DNA of 16,664 bases from Bacillota bacterium. Lineage in GTDB: Bacteria; Bacillota; Clostridia; Lachnospirales; Lachnospiraceae. The stretch covers positions 1 to 16,664 of the forward strand of contig JAEZKL010000027.1 of assembly GCA_023415475.1 (NCBI GenBank), read 5' to 3'. Positions 6,565-14,516 of this stretch are shown here, piece after piece (the stretch's first letter is position 1; each line of letters begins with the position of its first letter). The notes below the pieces were generated by a model, which was not told the origin of the DNA, did no database searches, and was given only the letters and a program-made list of their open reading frames with translations. The position numbers were made by a program, and so were the translations under genes.

Positions 6565-7890
6565 ATGAATATAGATTTCTTAGCCTTAGGCGCTTTAGGA
6601 GCAGCCATTATTTTAATCGGAGCATTGGTGCTTTTACGGAAGAAGCACATTGATTTTGGAATTAGAACGATTGTAGCTATGATATTTGGTATTGGATTAG
6701 GTTTAGCCTTCAAGGGTCATACCGATTATGTTAAACCGATTGGCTCCATCTATGCCAACGCAATCTCTGCCTTTGTAGTACCTTTATTATTCTTTAGCGT
6801 TATTACTAGTGTGACTAAACTGGAGAACATAAACCGCCTGAAGACAATCGGTGTAAAGAGTATCGGCTTACTTACCTCCACTACCTTTATTGCATCCACT
6901 CTGACCATTGTTACAGCCTTAGCCTTTGGGATTGGGAAGGGTGCGGATATTGTACTTCCGACGGACTATGAGGCCAAGGAGGTTCCCCAAATTTCCCAGG
7001 TGATTATTGATTTATTTCCAAAGAACTTTTTTGCTCAGGCCTCGACGAATACAATCGTACCTGTAATCCTGTTTGCATTGGTGATCGGAATAGCAGTGGT
7101 AGCATTATCAACCAAGGATCCGGAAGGAGTTAAGCCCTTCCAGGATTTTGTGAATTCAGCCTCTAAGGTAATCAATAAGGCCATTTCCTATATTATTAAG
7201 TTCACTCCCTATGCCGTATTAGCTCTGGTAGCCAATGCTGTCTCCAACAACGGTGCAGATAAATTATTACCGCTGTTATCCATCCTGTTGGTATCCTATC
7301 TCTTATGTGCAGTTCAGACCTTTGGTGTGAATGCGGTCCTGATCGGAGCTTTGGCAAGACTCAATCCACTTAAATTCTTCAAGCATATCTGGCCCGCTCA
7401 GGTAATTGCCTTTACTACACAAAGTAGTATCGGTACAATACCTGCGACAGAAAAATGCTTGAAAAAGGCTGGTGTATCGGAAAAAATCACTTCCTTTGCC
7501 GTACCGCTTGGTGCGAATATCGGAATGCCCGGATGTGCCGGAATCTGGCCTACAATCATTGCTGTATTTGCAATTCAAGGCCTAAACTTAAATTATTCGA
7601 TTGGACAGTACCTGTTACTCATCCTGATAACTACCTTGGTCAGCATCGGTACCGTAGGGGTTCCCGGTACGGCTACCATCACAGCAACCGCCGTATTTGC
7701 TGCTGCAGGATTACCGATTGAGATCATTGTTATTCTGTCACCCATCAGCTCCATCGTAGATATGGCGAGAACTGCAACGAATGTCAGTGCAGCTGCTACC
7801 AGTGCACTTATCGTAGCTAGAAGCGAGAATGAGCTTGATCTGGAACAATACAATAATGTTGACAATAGTCAGGAATTAGTCACAGAATAG
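6565..7890 (+). CDS. tcyP: Sodium/proton:cystine symporter, TcyP-like (DAACS family)
   Basis: A 441-aa polytopic membrane protein of the dicarboxylate/amino acid:cation symporter family. It resembles the L-cystine importer TcyP more than glutamate carriers: the re-entrant region reads FTTQSSIGTIPATEKCL and the next NIGMPGCAGIWP (Cys324), matching SRSSAGAMP and GQNGCAGIYP of TcyP. The C-terminal VDMARTATNVS (Asp399) and ELDLEQYN also match TcyP. It should import cystine (perhaps also related compounds) driven by a cation gradient. A TTG at 6547 opens the frame earlier, but it lies on the ribosome binding site GGAAGGAGAT (6549-6558). ATG 6565 is correctly spaced from that site. The gene is preceded by a cysteine-rich leader ORF and followed by a terminator, so it stands alone. 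Family is certain; cystine specificity is probable from motifs and from the leader. Confidence 0.85.
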   Translation: MNIDFLALGALGAAIILIGALVLLRKKHIDFGIRTIVAMIFGIGLGLAFKGHTDYVKPIGSIYANAISAFVVPLLFFSVITSVTKLENINRLKTIGVKSIGLLTSTTFIASTLTIVTALAFGIGKGADIVLPTDYEAKEVPQISQVIIDLFPKNFFAQASTNTIVPVILFALVIGIAVVALSTKDPEGVKPFQDFVNSASKVINKAISYIIKFTPYAVLALVANAVSNNGADKLLPLLSILLVSYLLCAVQTFGVNAVLIGALARLNPLKFFKHIWPAQVIAFTTQSSIGTIPATEKCLKKAGVSEKITSFAVPLGANIGMPGCAGIWPTIIAVFAIQGLNLNYSIGQYLLLILITTLVSIGTVGVPGTATITATAVFAAAGLPIEIIVILSPISSIVDMARTATNVSAAATSALIVARSENELDLEQYNNVDNSQELVTE

Positions 7891-8000
7891 TATATAGGCA
7901 TTACAATATAAGCCCCCTGTGTGAAGTCCTCCGGTATTTAAAATGAAGCTTTCCACAAGCTGATTGACAGATCAAAAATCCCTTAGGTTAGATGCATAGA

Positions 8001-8041
8001 AGGCCTTTCCGGTATTAATATCAATGCAGGAAGGGCCTATA
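8001..8041 (+). terminator. Intrinsic terminator of the symporter gene
   Basis: AGGCCTTTCC (8001-8010) pairs with GGAAGGGCCT (8029-8038) over 10 bp with one G-U, loop of 18 nt. A T-rich tract (ATATTTTATTATTTTT) follows. It closes the symporter unit before the aconitase promoter. Confidence 0.8.
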
Positions 8042-8076
8042 TTTTATTATTTTTGAGTTTCTAAACTGAATTAGTG

Positions 8077-8085
8077 TGTTATAAT
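8077..8085 (+). promoter_or_regulatory. Extended -10 promoter of the aconitase gene
   Basis: TATAAT (8080-8085) is preceded by TG at 8077-8078. The -35 is not recognisable at optimal spacing. The 5' leader of about 95 nt contains no riboswitch or T-box signature that I can recognise. Confidence 0.5.
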
Positions 8086-8188
8086 AATATACAAAATTCA
8101 AAACCAGTATAGAAATACGAATTGTTACTCATAAATATTAGTTAGGCAACCGTTTTGGGACGTTTCACAGAAAGGATGGGAATTATTA

Positions 8189-10945
8189 ATGAAGCATAAT
8201 AATAGGAAGAATAATAAAGAAAAATCGTTAAAAGAATTCAACCTCTCAGGAAAGACATATCATTATTACTCTCTTAAGGCTCTGGAGGAGGAAGGATATG
8301 ATATCAGTCCTCTTCCTTATTCAATAAAGGTACTGTTGGAATCGGTACTTCGGCAGCAGGATGATTATGTAATCAAGGAAGAGCATATCAGTAGCCTTGC
8401 GGATTGGACAAAACGTAAATCAGGCATAGAAGAGGTACCCTTTAAGCCTGCAAGAGTCATTCTTCAGGACTTTACCGGAGTACCGGCTGTTCTCGATCTG
8501 GCTTCCATGAGAGCAGCCATTGATGAATTGTCTGTCAAGTACTCTCAAAACAATAATAACCTAGATAGCGAAGCCTTGGTCAATCGGATTAATCCGGACG
8601 TATCGGTGGATTTGATTATTGATCACTCCGTTCAAGTGGATTGCTACGGAAGCTCTGAGGCTCTTGTGGAAAACAGCAGATTGGAATTCGAGCGAAACAA
8701 GGAGCGTTATCAATTTCTAAATTGGGCTAAGAAAGCCTTCTGTAATTTTGCGGTTGTACCTCCTGCCAACGGCATTGTTCATCAGGTGAATCTGGAATAT
8801 ATCGCGAAGGTAGTACTGGAGAGGACGGAAGACGATAAGACTGTTGTGTTCCCTGATACCTTGGTAGGTACCGATTCCCATACCACGATGATCAACGGAC
8901 TAGGCGTCCTAGGCTGGGGTGTCGGAGGCATAGAAGCAGAAGCCGGGATGTTAGGACAGCCTTCCTATCTGCCGATTCCCGAGGTGATCGGAGTTCAAAT
9001 GATAGGGGAATTACCGACCGGAGCAACCGCTACCGATCTTGCTCTTCGGCTGACAAAGCTGCTTAGGGAGCGTGGTGTGGTTGATAAATTCGTAGAGTAT
9101 TTTGGTGAGGGTGTTAAGCATCTGTCCTTGGCGGATCGAGCCACCATTGCCAATATGGCTCCGGAGTATGGTGCTACCTGCGGTTTCTTCCCGGTAGATC
9201 AGGTCACCTTGAATTATATGAGACTGACCGGTAGAAGCGAGGAACAGGTTGCACTTGCGGAAGCTTACCTAAAAGAAAATGGAATGTTTAATGATTATCA
9301 ATCAGACCCGGTATATACAGAGGTGCTTACCCTGGACCTTTCTACGGTCACCTCGGCGCTGGCCGGTCCGAAGCGTCCTCAGGATCTGATCCCTCTGGAG
9401 TTGATGAAGGAGAAATACCTATCATCCGTTACTGCTCCGAAAGGAAATCAAGGACATGGCTTGCCTGAGGAGGTGCTTAATAAAAGTGTAGAGCTTCATC
9501 TTAAGGATGGAAGAACCAGTATGATGGAGACCGGTTCCGTCGTGATTGCTTCCATCACCTCCTGTACCAATACCTCGAATCCTTCCGTTATGCTGGGTGC
9601 AGGTATCCTGGCTAAGAAGGCGGTAGAACGAGGACTTACGGTTCCGGCTCATGTGAAGACCTCTCTTGCACCCGGCTCCAAGGTAGTAACCGGATATCTG
9701 GAAGCCGCCGGCTTACAGGGTTATCTGGATCAGCTGGGCTTTCAGATTGTAGGTTATGGCTGTGCTACCTGTATCGGTAATTCGGGACCGTTGCTTCCTG
9801 AGATTTCGGAAGCGATTAATGAGAATGACCTTCTGGTATCCTCCGTGCTATCCGGTAACCGTAATTTCGAGGGGCGTATTCATGCTCAGGTGAAAGCGAA
9901 TTACCTGGCATCACCGCCTCTAGTTGTTGCTTACGCCCTTGCAGGAACAGTAAATATAGATCTGCTGAAGGAGCCGCTGGGAGTAGACAAGGATGGCCGA
10001 GGAGTATATCTTAAGGAGCTTTGGCCAACGCAGGAAGAGCTGGAACAAGCAATTGCCGATTACGTAAGTCCTGAATTGTTTCAATCGGTATATGCAGCAA
10101 TTTATGAGAATGATATGTGGAATGAGATTAGTGCCGGGGAGAGCAAGCTATATCCGTTTGAAGAGGATTCAACCTATATCAGAAAGCCTCCTTTCTTTGA
10201 GAATTTTTCCATGGAGCCGAAGGATATTCAGGCAATCTCCGGGCTTCGGACATTAGCAAAATTCGGTGATTCGATTACTACGGACCATATCTCGCCAGCC
10301 GGTGCCATCGGTAAGAATACACCGGCAGGTCGATATCTTCAGGAGCTTGGGGTAGAGGTGAAACAATTCAATACCTATGGCTCACGAAGGGGGAATCACG
10401 AGGTAATGATGCGCGGTACCTTTGCAAATGTACGAATCAGTAACCAGCTGGCGCCCGGAACAGAAGGCGGTTATACCACCTACTGGCCGACCGGAGAGGT
10501 AATGTCCATTTATGATGCCAGCCTTAATTATAAGAAGACCAATACCGGCTTAGTGGTTCTGGCAGGCAAGGACTATGGTATGGGCTCCTCCAGAGACTGG
10601 GCTGCAAAAGGCCCCAGCTTACTGGGAGTTCAGGTGGTTATCGCAGAAAGCTATGAACGGATTCACAGGTCCAATCTGGTTATGATGGGAATTCTGCCTC
10701 TTCAGTTTATGAAAGGAGAGAATGCTGCAAGCCTTGGACTGTCAGGGGAAGAGAAATATGACGTTGCGCTCGATGCGAAGCTGAAGCCCAGAGATCAGGT
10801 TAAGGTCACAGTAACCCGAAAGGACGGTACGACAATGGAATTCTTTGCCTTGGTACGTTTTGATTCCTATGTAGATATTGATTACTATAAGCATGGGGGA
10901 ATATTACCGATGGTGCTTCGCCAGAAGCTGCAACAGATTAATTAG
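8189..10945 (+). CDS. acnA: Aconitate hydratase (AcnA/IRP1 type)
   Basis: A full-length 918-aa aconitase (usual AcnA length about 890-915) that interconverts citrate and isocitrate through cis-aconitate with a [4Fe-4S] cluster. The three cluster ligands are visible: Cys459 in SITSCTNTSNP, and Cys525 and Cys528 in GYGCATCIGNSGPL. Substrate-site motifs include QDFTGVPAVLDLA, GTDSHTTMINGLGVLGWGVGG, and the swivelling-domain pieces FGDSITTDHISPAG and KDYGMGSSRDWAAKGP. Proteins of this class can also bind RNA when the cluster is lost. A ribosome binding site (AAAGGATGGG) precedes the ATG. The first 15 residues are an Asn/Lys-rich extension. Citrate synthase and isocitrate dehydrogenase genes are not next to it; in an anaerobe it most likely serves glutamate synthesis through a partial citrate branch. 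Confidence 0.97.
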   Translation: MKHNNRKNNKEKSLKEFNLSGKTYHYYSLKALEEEGYDISPLPYSIKVLLESVLRQQDDYVIKEEHISSLADWTKRKSGIEEVPFKPARVILQDFTGVPAVLDLASMRAAIDELSVKYSQNNNNLDSEALVNRINPDVSVDLIIDHSVQVDCYGSSEALVENSRLEFERNKERYQFLNWAKKAFCNFAVVPPANGIVHQVNLEYIAKVVLERTEDDKTVVFPDTLVGTDSHTTMINGLGVLGWGVGGIEAEAGMLGQPSYLPIPEVIGVQMIGELPTGATATDLALRLTKLLRERGVVDKFVEYFGEGVKHLSLADRATIANMAPEYGATCGFFPVDQVTLNYMRLTGRSEEQVALAEAYLKENGMFNDYQSDPVYTEVLTLDLSTVTSALAGPKRPQDLIPLELMKEKYLSSVTAPKGNQGHGLPEEVLNKSVELHLKDGRTSMMETGSVVIASITSCTNTSNPSVMLGAGILAKKAVERGLTVPAHVKTSLAPGSKVVTGYLEAAGLQGYLDQLGFQIVGYGCATCIGNSGPLLPEISEAINENDLLVSSVLSGNRNFEGRIHAQVKANYLASPPLVVAYALAGTVNIDLLKEPLGVDKDGRGVYLKELWPTQEELEQAIADYVSPELFQSVYAAIYENDMWNEISAGESKLYPFEEDSTYIRKPPFFENFSMEPKDIQAISGLRTLAKFGDSITTDHISPAGAIGKNTPAGRYLQELGVEVKQFNTYGSRRGNHEVMMRGTFANVRISNQLAPGTEGGYTTYWPTGEVMSIYDASLNYKKTNTGLVVLAGKDYGMGSSRDWAAKGPSLLGVQVVIAESYERIHRSNLVMMGILPLQFMKGENAASLGLSGEEKYDVALDAKLKPRDQVKVTVTRKDGTTMEFFALVRFDSYVDIDYYKHGGILPMVLRQKLQQIN

Positions 10946-10970
10946 AAAGAATTTTAATGGAGTAAAGATC

Positions 10971-11005
10971 GTAAAGAAGAGTATTAGTTGTACAGCTTCT
11001 TTTAC
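10971..11005 (+). other. Hairpin between acnA and the dus gene
   Basis: GTAAAGAAG (10971-10979) pairs with CTTCTTTTAC (10996-11005) with one bulged T, and the loop can form a further short stem. There is no separate T-run after it, so it may attenuate or stabilise the mRNA rather than terminate. The two genes are 88 bp apart and no promoter is evident between them. Confidence 0.4.
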
Positions 11006-11033
11006 AGAAGATTACCAAGGGAGTAACCAAAGG

Positions 11034-11972
11034 ATGAATTTTTATTTTGCCCCTATGGAGGGGATTACAGGGCACCTATTCAGAAATGCCCATCATACAT
11101 TTTTTGATCATATCGATAAGTATTTTGCACCGTTCCTTTTTGCTAATCAGCATGACGGCTTGAAAGGGAAGGATATCAAGGATATTCTACCGGAACACAA
11201 CCAGGGAATTGTATTGATTCCGCAGTTATTAACGAACAATGCCAAGGATTTCATCTTTACGGCAAAGAAGCTAAAGACATTGGGATACGATGAAATAAAT
11301 CTTAATCTGGGATGTCCCTCAGGAACCGTTGTTTCAAAATACAGAGGCTCAGGCTTCTTAGCAAAGCAATTGGAGTTGGATGCATTTTTAGAGGAAATCT
11401 TCTCGGAAGCGGTGACGAAGATATCCATCAAGACTCGAATCGGAAAGGATCACCCGGAGGAATTCTACGAGCTGATGGAGATCTATAATAAATACCCGAT
11501 GGAGGAGCTGATTATCCATCCAAGAATTCAAAAGGATTTCTATAAGAATACGCCGAATATGGAGATCTTCCGTTATGCCGTAACGCATAGCAAGAACCCG
11601 GTCTGTTATAACGGGGATCTCTGTACCGTGGAAGACTATCAGCGTTTTACTGCTGATTTCCCTGAAGTCTCCAAGGTTATGCTGGGCCGAGGCTTGCTCA
11701 CGAATCCTGCACTGGTTGATGCGATCACTAAGGATTCGAAGCTTAGTAAGGAATTAATGAGAGCTTATCATGATAGAATCTATGGGGATTATAAGGCGAT
11801 TCTCTTTGGTGATCGTAATGTTTTATTCAAAATGAAGGAGCTCTGGTTTTACCTAAGCAAGGCCTTTTCAGACAGTGAAAAGTATGCAAAGAAGATTAGA
11901 AAATCTGAGAGATGCACTGATTATGAGGAAGCTGTCAATAAAATGTTTGATGAATGCGAGTTGAAATTTTAA
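11034..11972 (+). CDS. tRNA-dihydrouridine synthase (short Dus family)
   Basis: A 312-aa FMN enzyme that reduces particular uridines of tRNA to dihydrouridine, using NADPH. The Dus landmarks run in order: FAPMEGITG at the N-terminus (FMN site), NLNLGCPSGTVVSKYRGSG with the catalytic Cys94, SIKTRIGKDH, IHPRIQKDFYKNTPN, CYNGDL and VMLGRGLLTNP (phosphate-binding end of the barrel). It is the compact subfamily common in Clostridia; the target position in tRNA cannot be told. The open frame begins at 10878 inside the end of acnA, but that part has no ribosome binding site. ATG 11034 begins directly at the conserved MNFYFAPMEG and has AAGGGAG 10 nt upstream. It may be transcribed from the acnA promoter; a strong terminator follows. 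Confidence 0.93.
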   Translation: MNFYFAPMEGITGHLFRNAHHTFFDHIDKYFAPFLFANQHDGLKGKDIKDILPEHNQGIVLIPQLLTNNAKDFIFTAKKLKTLGYDEINLNLGCPSGTVVSKYRGSGFLAKQLELDAFLEEIFSEAVTKISIKTRIGKDHPEEFYELMEIYNKYPMEELIIHPRIQKDFYKNTPNMEIFRYAVTHSKNPVCYNGDLCTVEDYQRFTADFPEVSKVMLGRGLLTNPALVDAITKDSKLSKELMRAYHDRIYGDYKAILFGDRNVLFKMKELWFYLSKAFSDSEKYAKKIRKSERCTDYEEAVNKMFDECELKF

Positions 11973-11980
11973 ATTCCAAG

Positions 11981-12041
11981 AGTGAGAAGGATACAAAAGT
12001 CCTATGATTAGGGACTATTATTGTATCATTCTCACTTTTTT
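11981..12041 (+). terminator. Long intrinsic terminator after dus
   Basis: AGTGAGAAGGATACAA (11981-11996) pairs with TTGTATCATTCTCACT (12021-12036), with one mismatch in 16. An inner AGTCC/GGACT hairpin tops the stem, and T's at 12036-12041 follow. Confidence 0.9.
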
Positions 12042-12069
12042 CTTGATAATTTAGGAATGCATTGTTAAT

Positions 12070-12163
12070 AATGAACAAAAAATATTTGATAAGTTCATTT
12101 TTTAAGACATTTTTGCTGGAAATTAGGTTTTTTACTTAGGAGGGATAGGATAAAATAAACCTA
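12070..12163 (+). promoter_or_regulatory. Promoter region of the ABC importer with two inverted repeats
   Basis: A possible -10 is TAAAAT (12151-12156); the -35 is poor. Two perfect 7-bp inverted repeats occur: AATGAAC (12070-12076) with GTTCATT (12093-12099), and TAGGTTT (12124-12130) with AAACCTA (12157-12163), which flanks the putative -10. They could be operator sites, for example for the response regulator expected to partner the sensor encoded downstream. Confidence 0.35.
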
Positions 12164-12194
12164 CAAACAAAATAAAGAAAAGGGGATTACATAC

Positions 12195-13292
12195 ATGAAA
12201 AAAATGATATCGATTTGTTTGGTACTTGTTATGGTTTTATCCTTGGCAGCTTGTGGTAAAACAGAAAAAGAGACAAATGGTTCTACAACCGGCAACGGTA
12301 CAGCTACAAATGAGACAAAAGAAGAGACAAAAGAAACGGCAGCACCAACGGAGGCGACCCAGGCAAGCGGTGATTTAGTAGTTTATTGCCCCCATCCCTT
12401 AGAGTTTATTAATCCTTTGGTTAGTGAATTTGAGTCACAGACGGGAATAAAGGTTGAAGTCATTGCAGCCGGAACCGGTGAGCTTTTAAAGAGAGTAGAG
12501 TCCGAACAGGCAAATCCTCTGGGTGATATATTCTGGGGCGGATCTCTTTCTACAATGAAGCCGCAAATGGAATTATTTGAGAGCTATCAATCCGCGAATG
12601 AAGAGTTCGTTCAGGAAGGTATGAAGAATGTTGAAGGTTCACTTACTAGATTTACTGATATTCCCAGTGTTATTATGGTAAATACGGACTTAATCGGTGA
12701 TATTGAAGTGAATGGCTATGAAGATCTTCTTAACCCGGAATTAAAGGGTAAAATTGCTCATTGCGATCCTTCCAAATCCTCCTCCTCTTATGAGCATTTG
12801 ATCAATATGCTCTATGCTATGGGTAAAGGTGATCCAGAATCAGGCTGGGATTATGTCAACAAGTTCTGTGAGAACCTTGACGGTAAATTATTAAGTGGTT
12901 CCTCTGCAGTGTATAAAGGCGTAGCAGATGGCGAATATGTAGTTGGTCTTACCTTTGAAGAGGGTGCTGCGAAATATGTTGCCGATGGTGCACCGGTTAA
13001 GGTTGTTTACATGGAAGAGGGCGTTATCTCAAAACCCGATGGTGTTTATATTATCAAGAATGCAAAAAATATGGACAATGCAAAGCTTTTCATTGACTTC
13101 ATTACAGGAAAAGAAGCGCAGACTATTATCGTAGAGCAGTTAAACCGTCGTTCCGTACGAACCGATGTTCCTGCACCTAGCTATTTAGTACCGAAGGAAG
13201 AAATGAATATTATTTTTGATGATGAAGAATTAGTAGTTGCAAAGAAGGAAGAATGGTTAGAGAAATTCAACGAAATTTTCACTAGCTACTAA
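12195..13292 (+). CDS. ABC importer substrate-binding lipoprotein (ferric/sugar-phosphate class)
   Basis: A 365-aa extracellular lipoprotein. The signal peptide ends in the lipobox LAAC with Cys20 as the lipidated residue, followed by a Thr/Glu-rich linker to about residue 58. The mature domain (LVVYCPHPLEFINPLVSEFE, then GDIFWGG, then TDIPSVIMVNTDLIG) is of the type 1 ferric-binding/PotD-like group that includes FbpA and AfuA. I see no tandem tyrosine pair like the iron ligands of FbpA. Instead there is a Ser-rich DPSKSSSSYEH (191-201) and SGSSAVYKGVADGE (234-247), more like phosphate-ester binding relatives such as AfuA (hexose phosphates) or phosphonate binders. A ribosome binding site AAAAGGGG precedes the ATG. 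It leads an operon with ATPase, permease and sensor genes. Class is sure; ligand is unknown. Confidence 0.88.
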   Translation: MKKMISICLVLVMVLSLAACGKTEKETNGSTTGNGTATNETKEETKETAAPTEATQASGDLVVYCPHPLEFINPLVSEFESQTGIKVEVIAAGTGELLKRVESEQANPLGDIFWGGSLSTMKPQMELFESYQSANEEFVQEGMKNVEGSLTRFTDIPSVIMVNTDLIGDIEVNGYEDLLNPELKGKIAHCDPSKSSSSYEHLINMLYAMGKGDPESGWDYVNKFCENLDGKLLSGSSAVYKGVADGEYVVGLTFEEGAAKYVADGAPVKVVYMEEGVISKPDGVYIIKNAKNMDNAKLFIDFITGKEAQTIIVEQLNRRSVRTDVPAPSYLVPKEEMNIIFDDEELVVAKKEEWLEKFNEIFTSY

Positions 13293-13301
13293 ACCGAAGG
13301 T

Positions 13302-13350
13302 TATCTGTAAACAGATATAGAGACAAGCTCACAACCAGTTTGTGAGCTTG
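13302..13350 (+). other. Intra-operon hairpins between binding protein and ATPase genes
   Basis: A small hairpin (TATCTG/CAGATA, 13302-13317) is followed by a strong 11-bp perfect stem, CAAGCTCACAA (13324-13334) with TTGTGAGCTTG (13340-13350), loop CCAGT. The sequence after it is only weakly T-rich. Such stems commonly protect the upstream mRNA or partly terminate, keeping the binding protein in excess over the membrane subunits. Confidence 0.7.
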
Positions 13351-13393
13351 ATCTTTAAGATAATCCCCTACAGCAAACGGCTAAGAGAAAGGC

Positions 13394-14515
13394 ATGGTTA
13401 TTAATATGAGTAATTCAATCAATATAGAGAATGTGGTAAAGAAGTACGGTGATGTAACAATAATTCCTGATCTGTCCGTACATATTAAGAACGGCGAATT
13501 TTTCACACTGTTAGGTCCTTCCGGATGTGGAAAGACTACCTTACTGCGGATGATTGCAGGGTTTAACAGTATTGAAGGCGGAACCATTAAGTTTGATGAT
13601 AAGGTAATCAATAATATTTCCGCACATAAGAGAAATATCGGTATGGTATTCCAAAATTACGCGATTTTCCCTCATTTGACCGTAAGACAGAATGTGGAAT
13701 ATGGCTTGAAGATTCGTAAGGTCAATAAGATTGAGATGAAGAAAAGAGTAAATGATATCTTAGAGGTCGTAAAAATCAGTGATTATGAGGATCGCCTACC
13801 GGAAAGATTATCAGGCGGCCAGCAGCAAAGAGTGGCACTGGCAAGAGCAATCGTCATTCACCCCAGCGTTCTTTTGATGGATGAGCCTCTTTCCAACCTT
13901 GACGCAAAGCTAAGGATCGAGATGAGAAGTGCAATCAGGGAGGTTCAGAAGCAGGTAGGTATTACGACTGTCTATGTAACCCACGATCAGGAAGAAGCTC
14001 TTGCTATCTCAGATCGGATTGCCATTATGAATGAGGGTGTGATACAGCAGATAGCAACACCGGAGCAAATCTATACAAGACCAAACAATGTGTTTGTCTC
14101 AACCTTTATCGGGCATTCCAACCTATTTCATGGAACCTATCATACAGATACCTTAGGTGCTTATGTAAAATTCCAGGATGGTTATAAGGTGTATGTACCT
14201 GAACTTAAGAGGGATTGTAAGGAGGGAGTAAAGGTTATTATTTCGGTTCGTCCCGAGGAGTTTATTATATCGGATGAAGGTCTTAAGGTAAGGATTAAGA
14301 ACAGAACCTTCTTAGGTAAGTATACAAATTATGAGATGGAATTTGAAAGCGGTATGGTGGTTGATAATCAGCCATCCTTGGAGTATTCACAGGATTTAGG
14401 TCAATCCTCGAAGATATTTGATATAGGTGATACTATCACCCTCAAACCGAATGCAGTTAAGATCAATGTATTCTCTGAATGCGGAAAACATAGTTTAATT
14501 AAAGGATGTGAATGA
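13394..14515 (+). CDS. ABC importer ATP-binding protein
   Basis: A 373-aa ATPase that powers uptake at the inner face of the membrane. All motifs are intact: Walker A GPSGCGKTT (41-49), Q-loop in VFQNYAIFPHLTV (Gln87), signature LSGGQQQ (139-145), Walker B VLLMDEP (159-165), D-loop SNLD, and the switch His197 in VTHDQEEA. After about residue 235 comes a C-terminal extension of the TOBE type (ISVRPEEFII), as in the FbpC/PotA group. The start is uncertain by four codons: GAGAAAGG lies right before the ATG at 13394, while the ATG at 13406 (MSNSINIENV) matches where homologues begin and has the same site 13 nt away. The stop overlaps the region of the permease start, so translation is likely coupled. 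Confidence 0.93.
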   Translation: MVINMSNSINIENVVKKYGDVTIIPDLSVHIKNGEFFTLLGPSGCGKTTLLRMIAGFNSIEGGTIKFDDKVINNISAHKRNIGMVFQNYAIFPHLTVRQNVEYGLKIRKVNKIEMKKRVNDILEVVKISDYEDRLPERLSGGQQQRVALARAIVIHPSVLLMDEPLSNLDAKLRIEMRSAIREVQKQVGITTVYVTHDQEEALAISDRIAIMNEGVIQQIATPEQIYTRPNNVFVSTFIGHSNLFHGTYHTDTLGAYVKFQDGYKVYVPELKRDCKEGVKVIISVRPEEFIISDEGLKVRIKNRTFLGKYTNYEMEFESGMVVDNQPSLEYSQDLGQSSKIFDIGDTITLKPNAVKINVFSECGKHSLIKGCE

Positions 14516-14516
14516 T

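Noticed and set aside
7593..7865. Minus-strand open frame inside the symporter gene
   Set aside because: It lies entirely antisense to strongly conserved coding sequence, with no ribosome binding site or recognisable protein; a codon-bias shadow. The same holds for the other antisense frames within acnA, dus and the permease.
7964..7993. Promoter with TTGACA at 7964
   Set aside because: The only possible -10 (TTAGAT) matches poorly, and it would run directly into the terminator at 8001-8041.
8086..8188. Iron-responsive or other regulatory RNA element before acnA
   Set aside because: Only weak partial pairing (around 8143-8165) and no CAGTGN loop or known riboswitch core.
10878..11033. N-terminal extension of the Dus enzyme overlapping acnA
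   Set aside because: No ribosome binding site and no family similarity; the conserved FMN motif begins right after ATG 11034.
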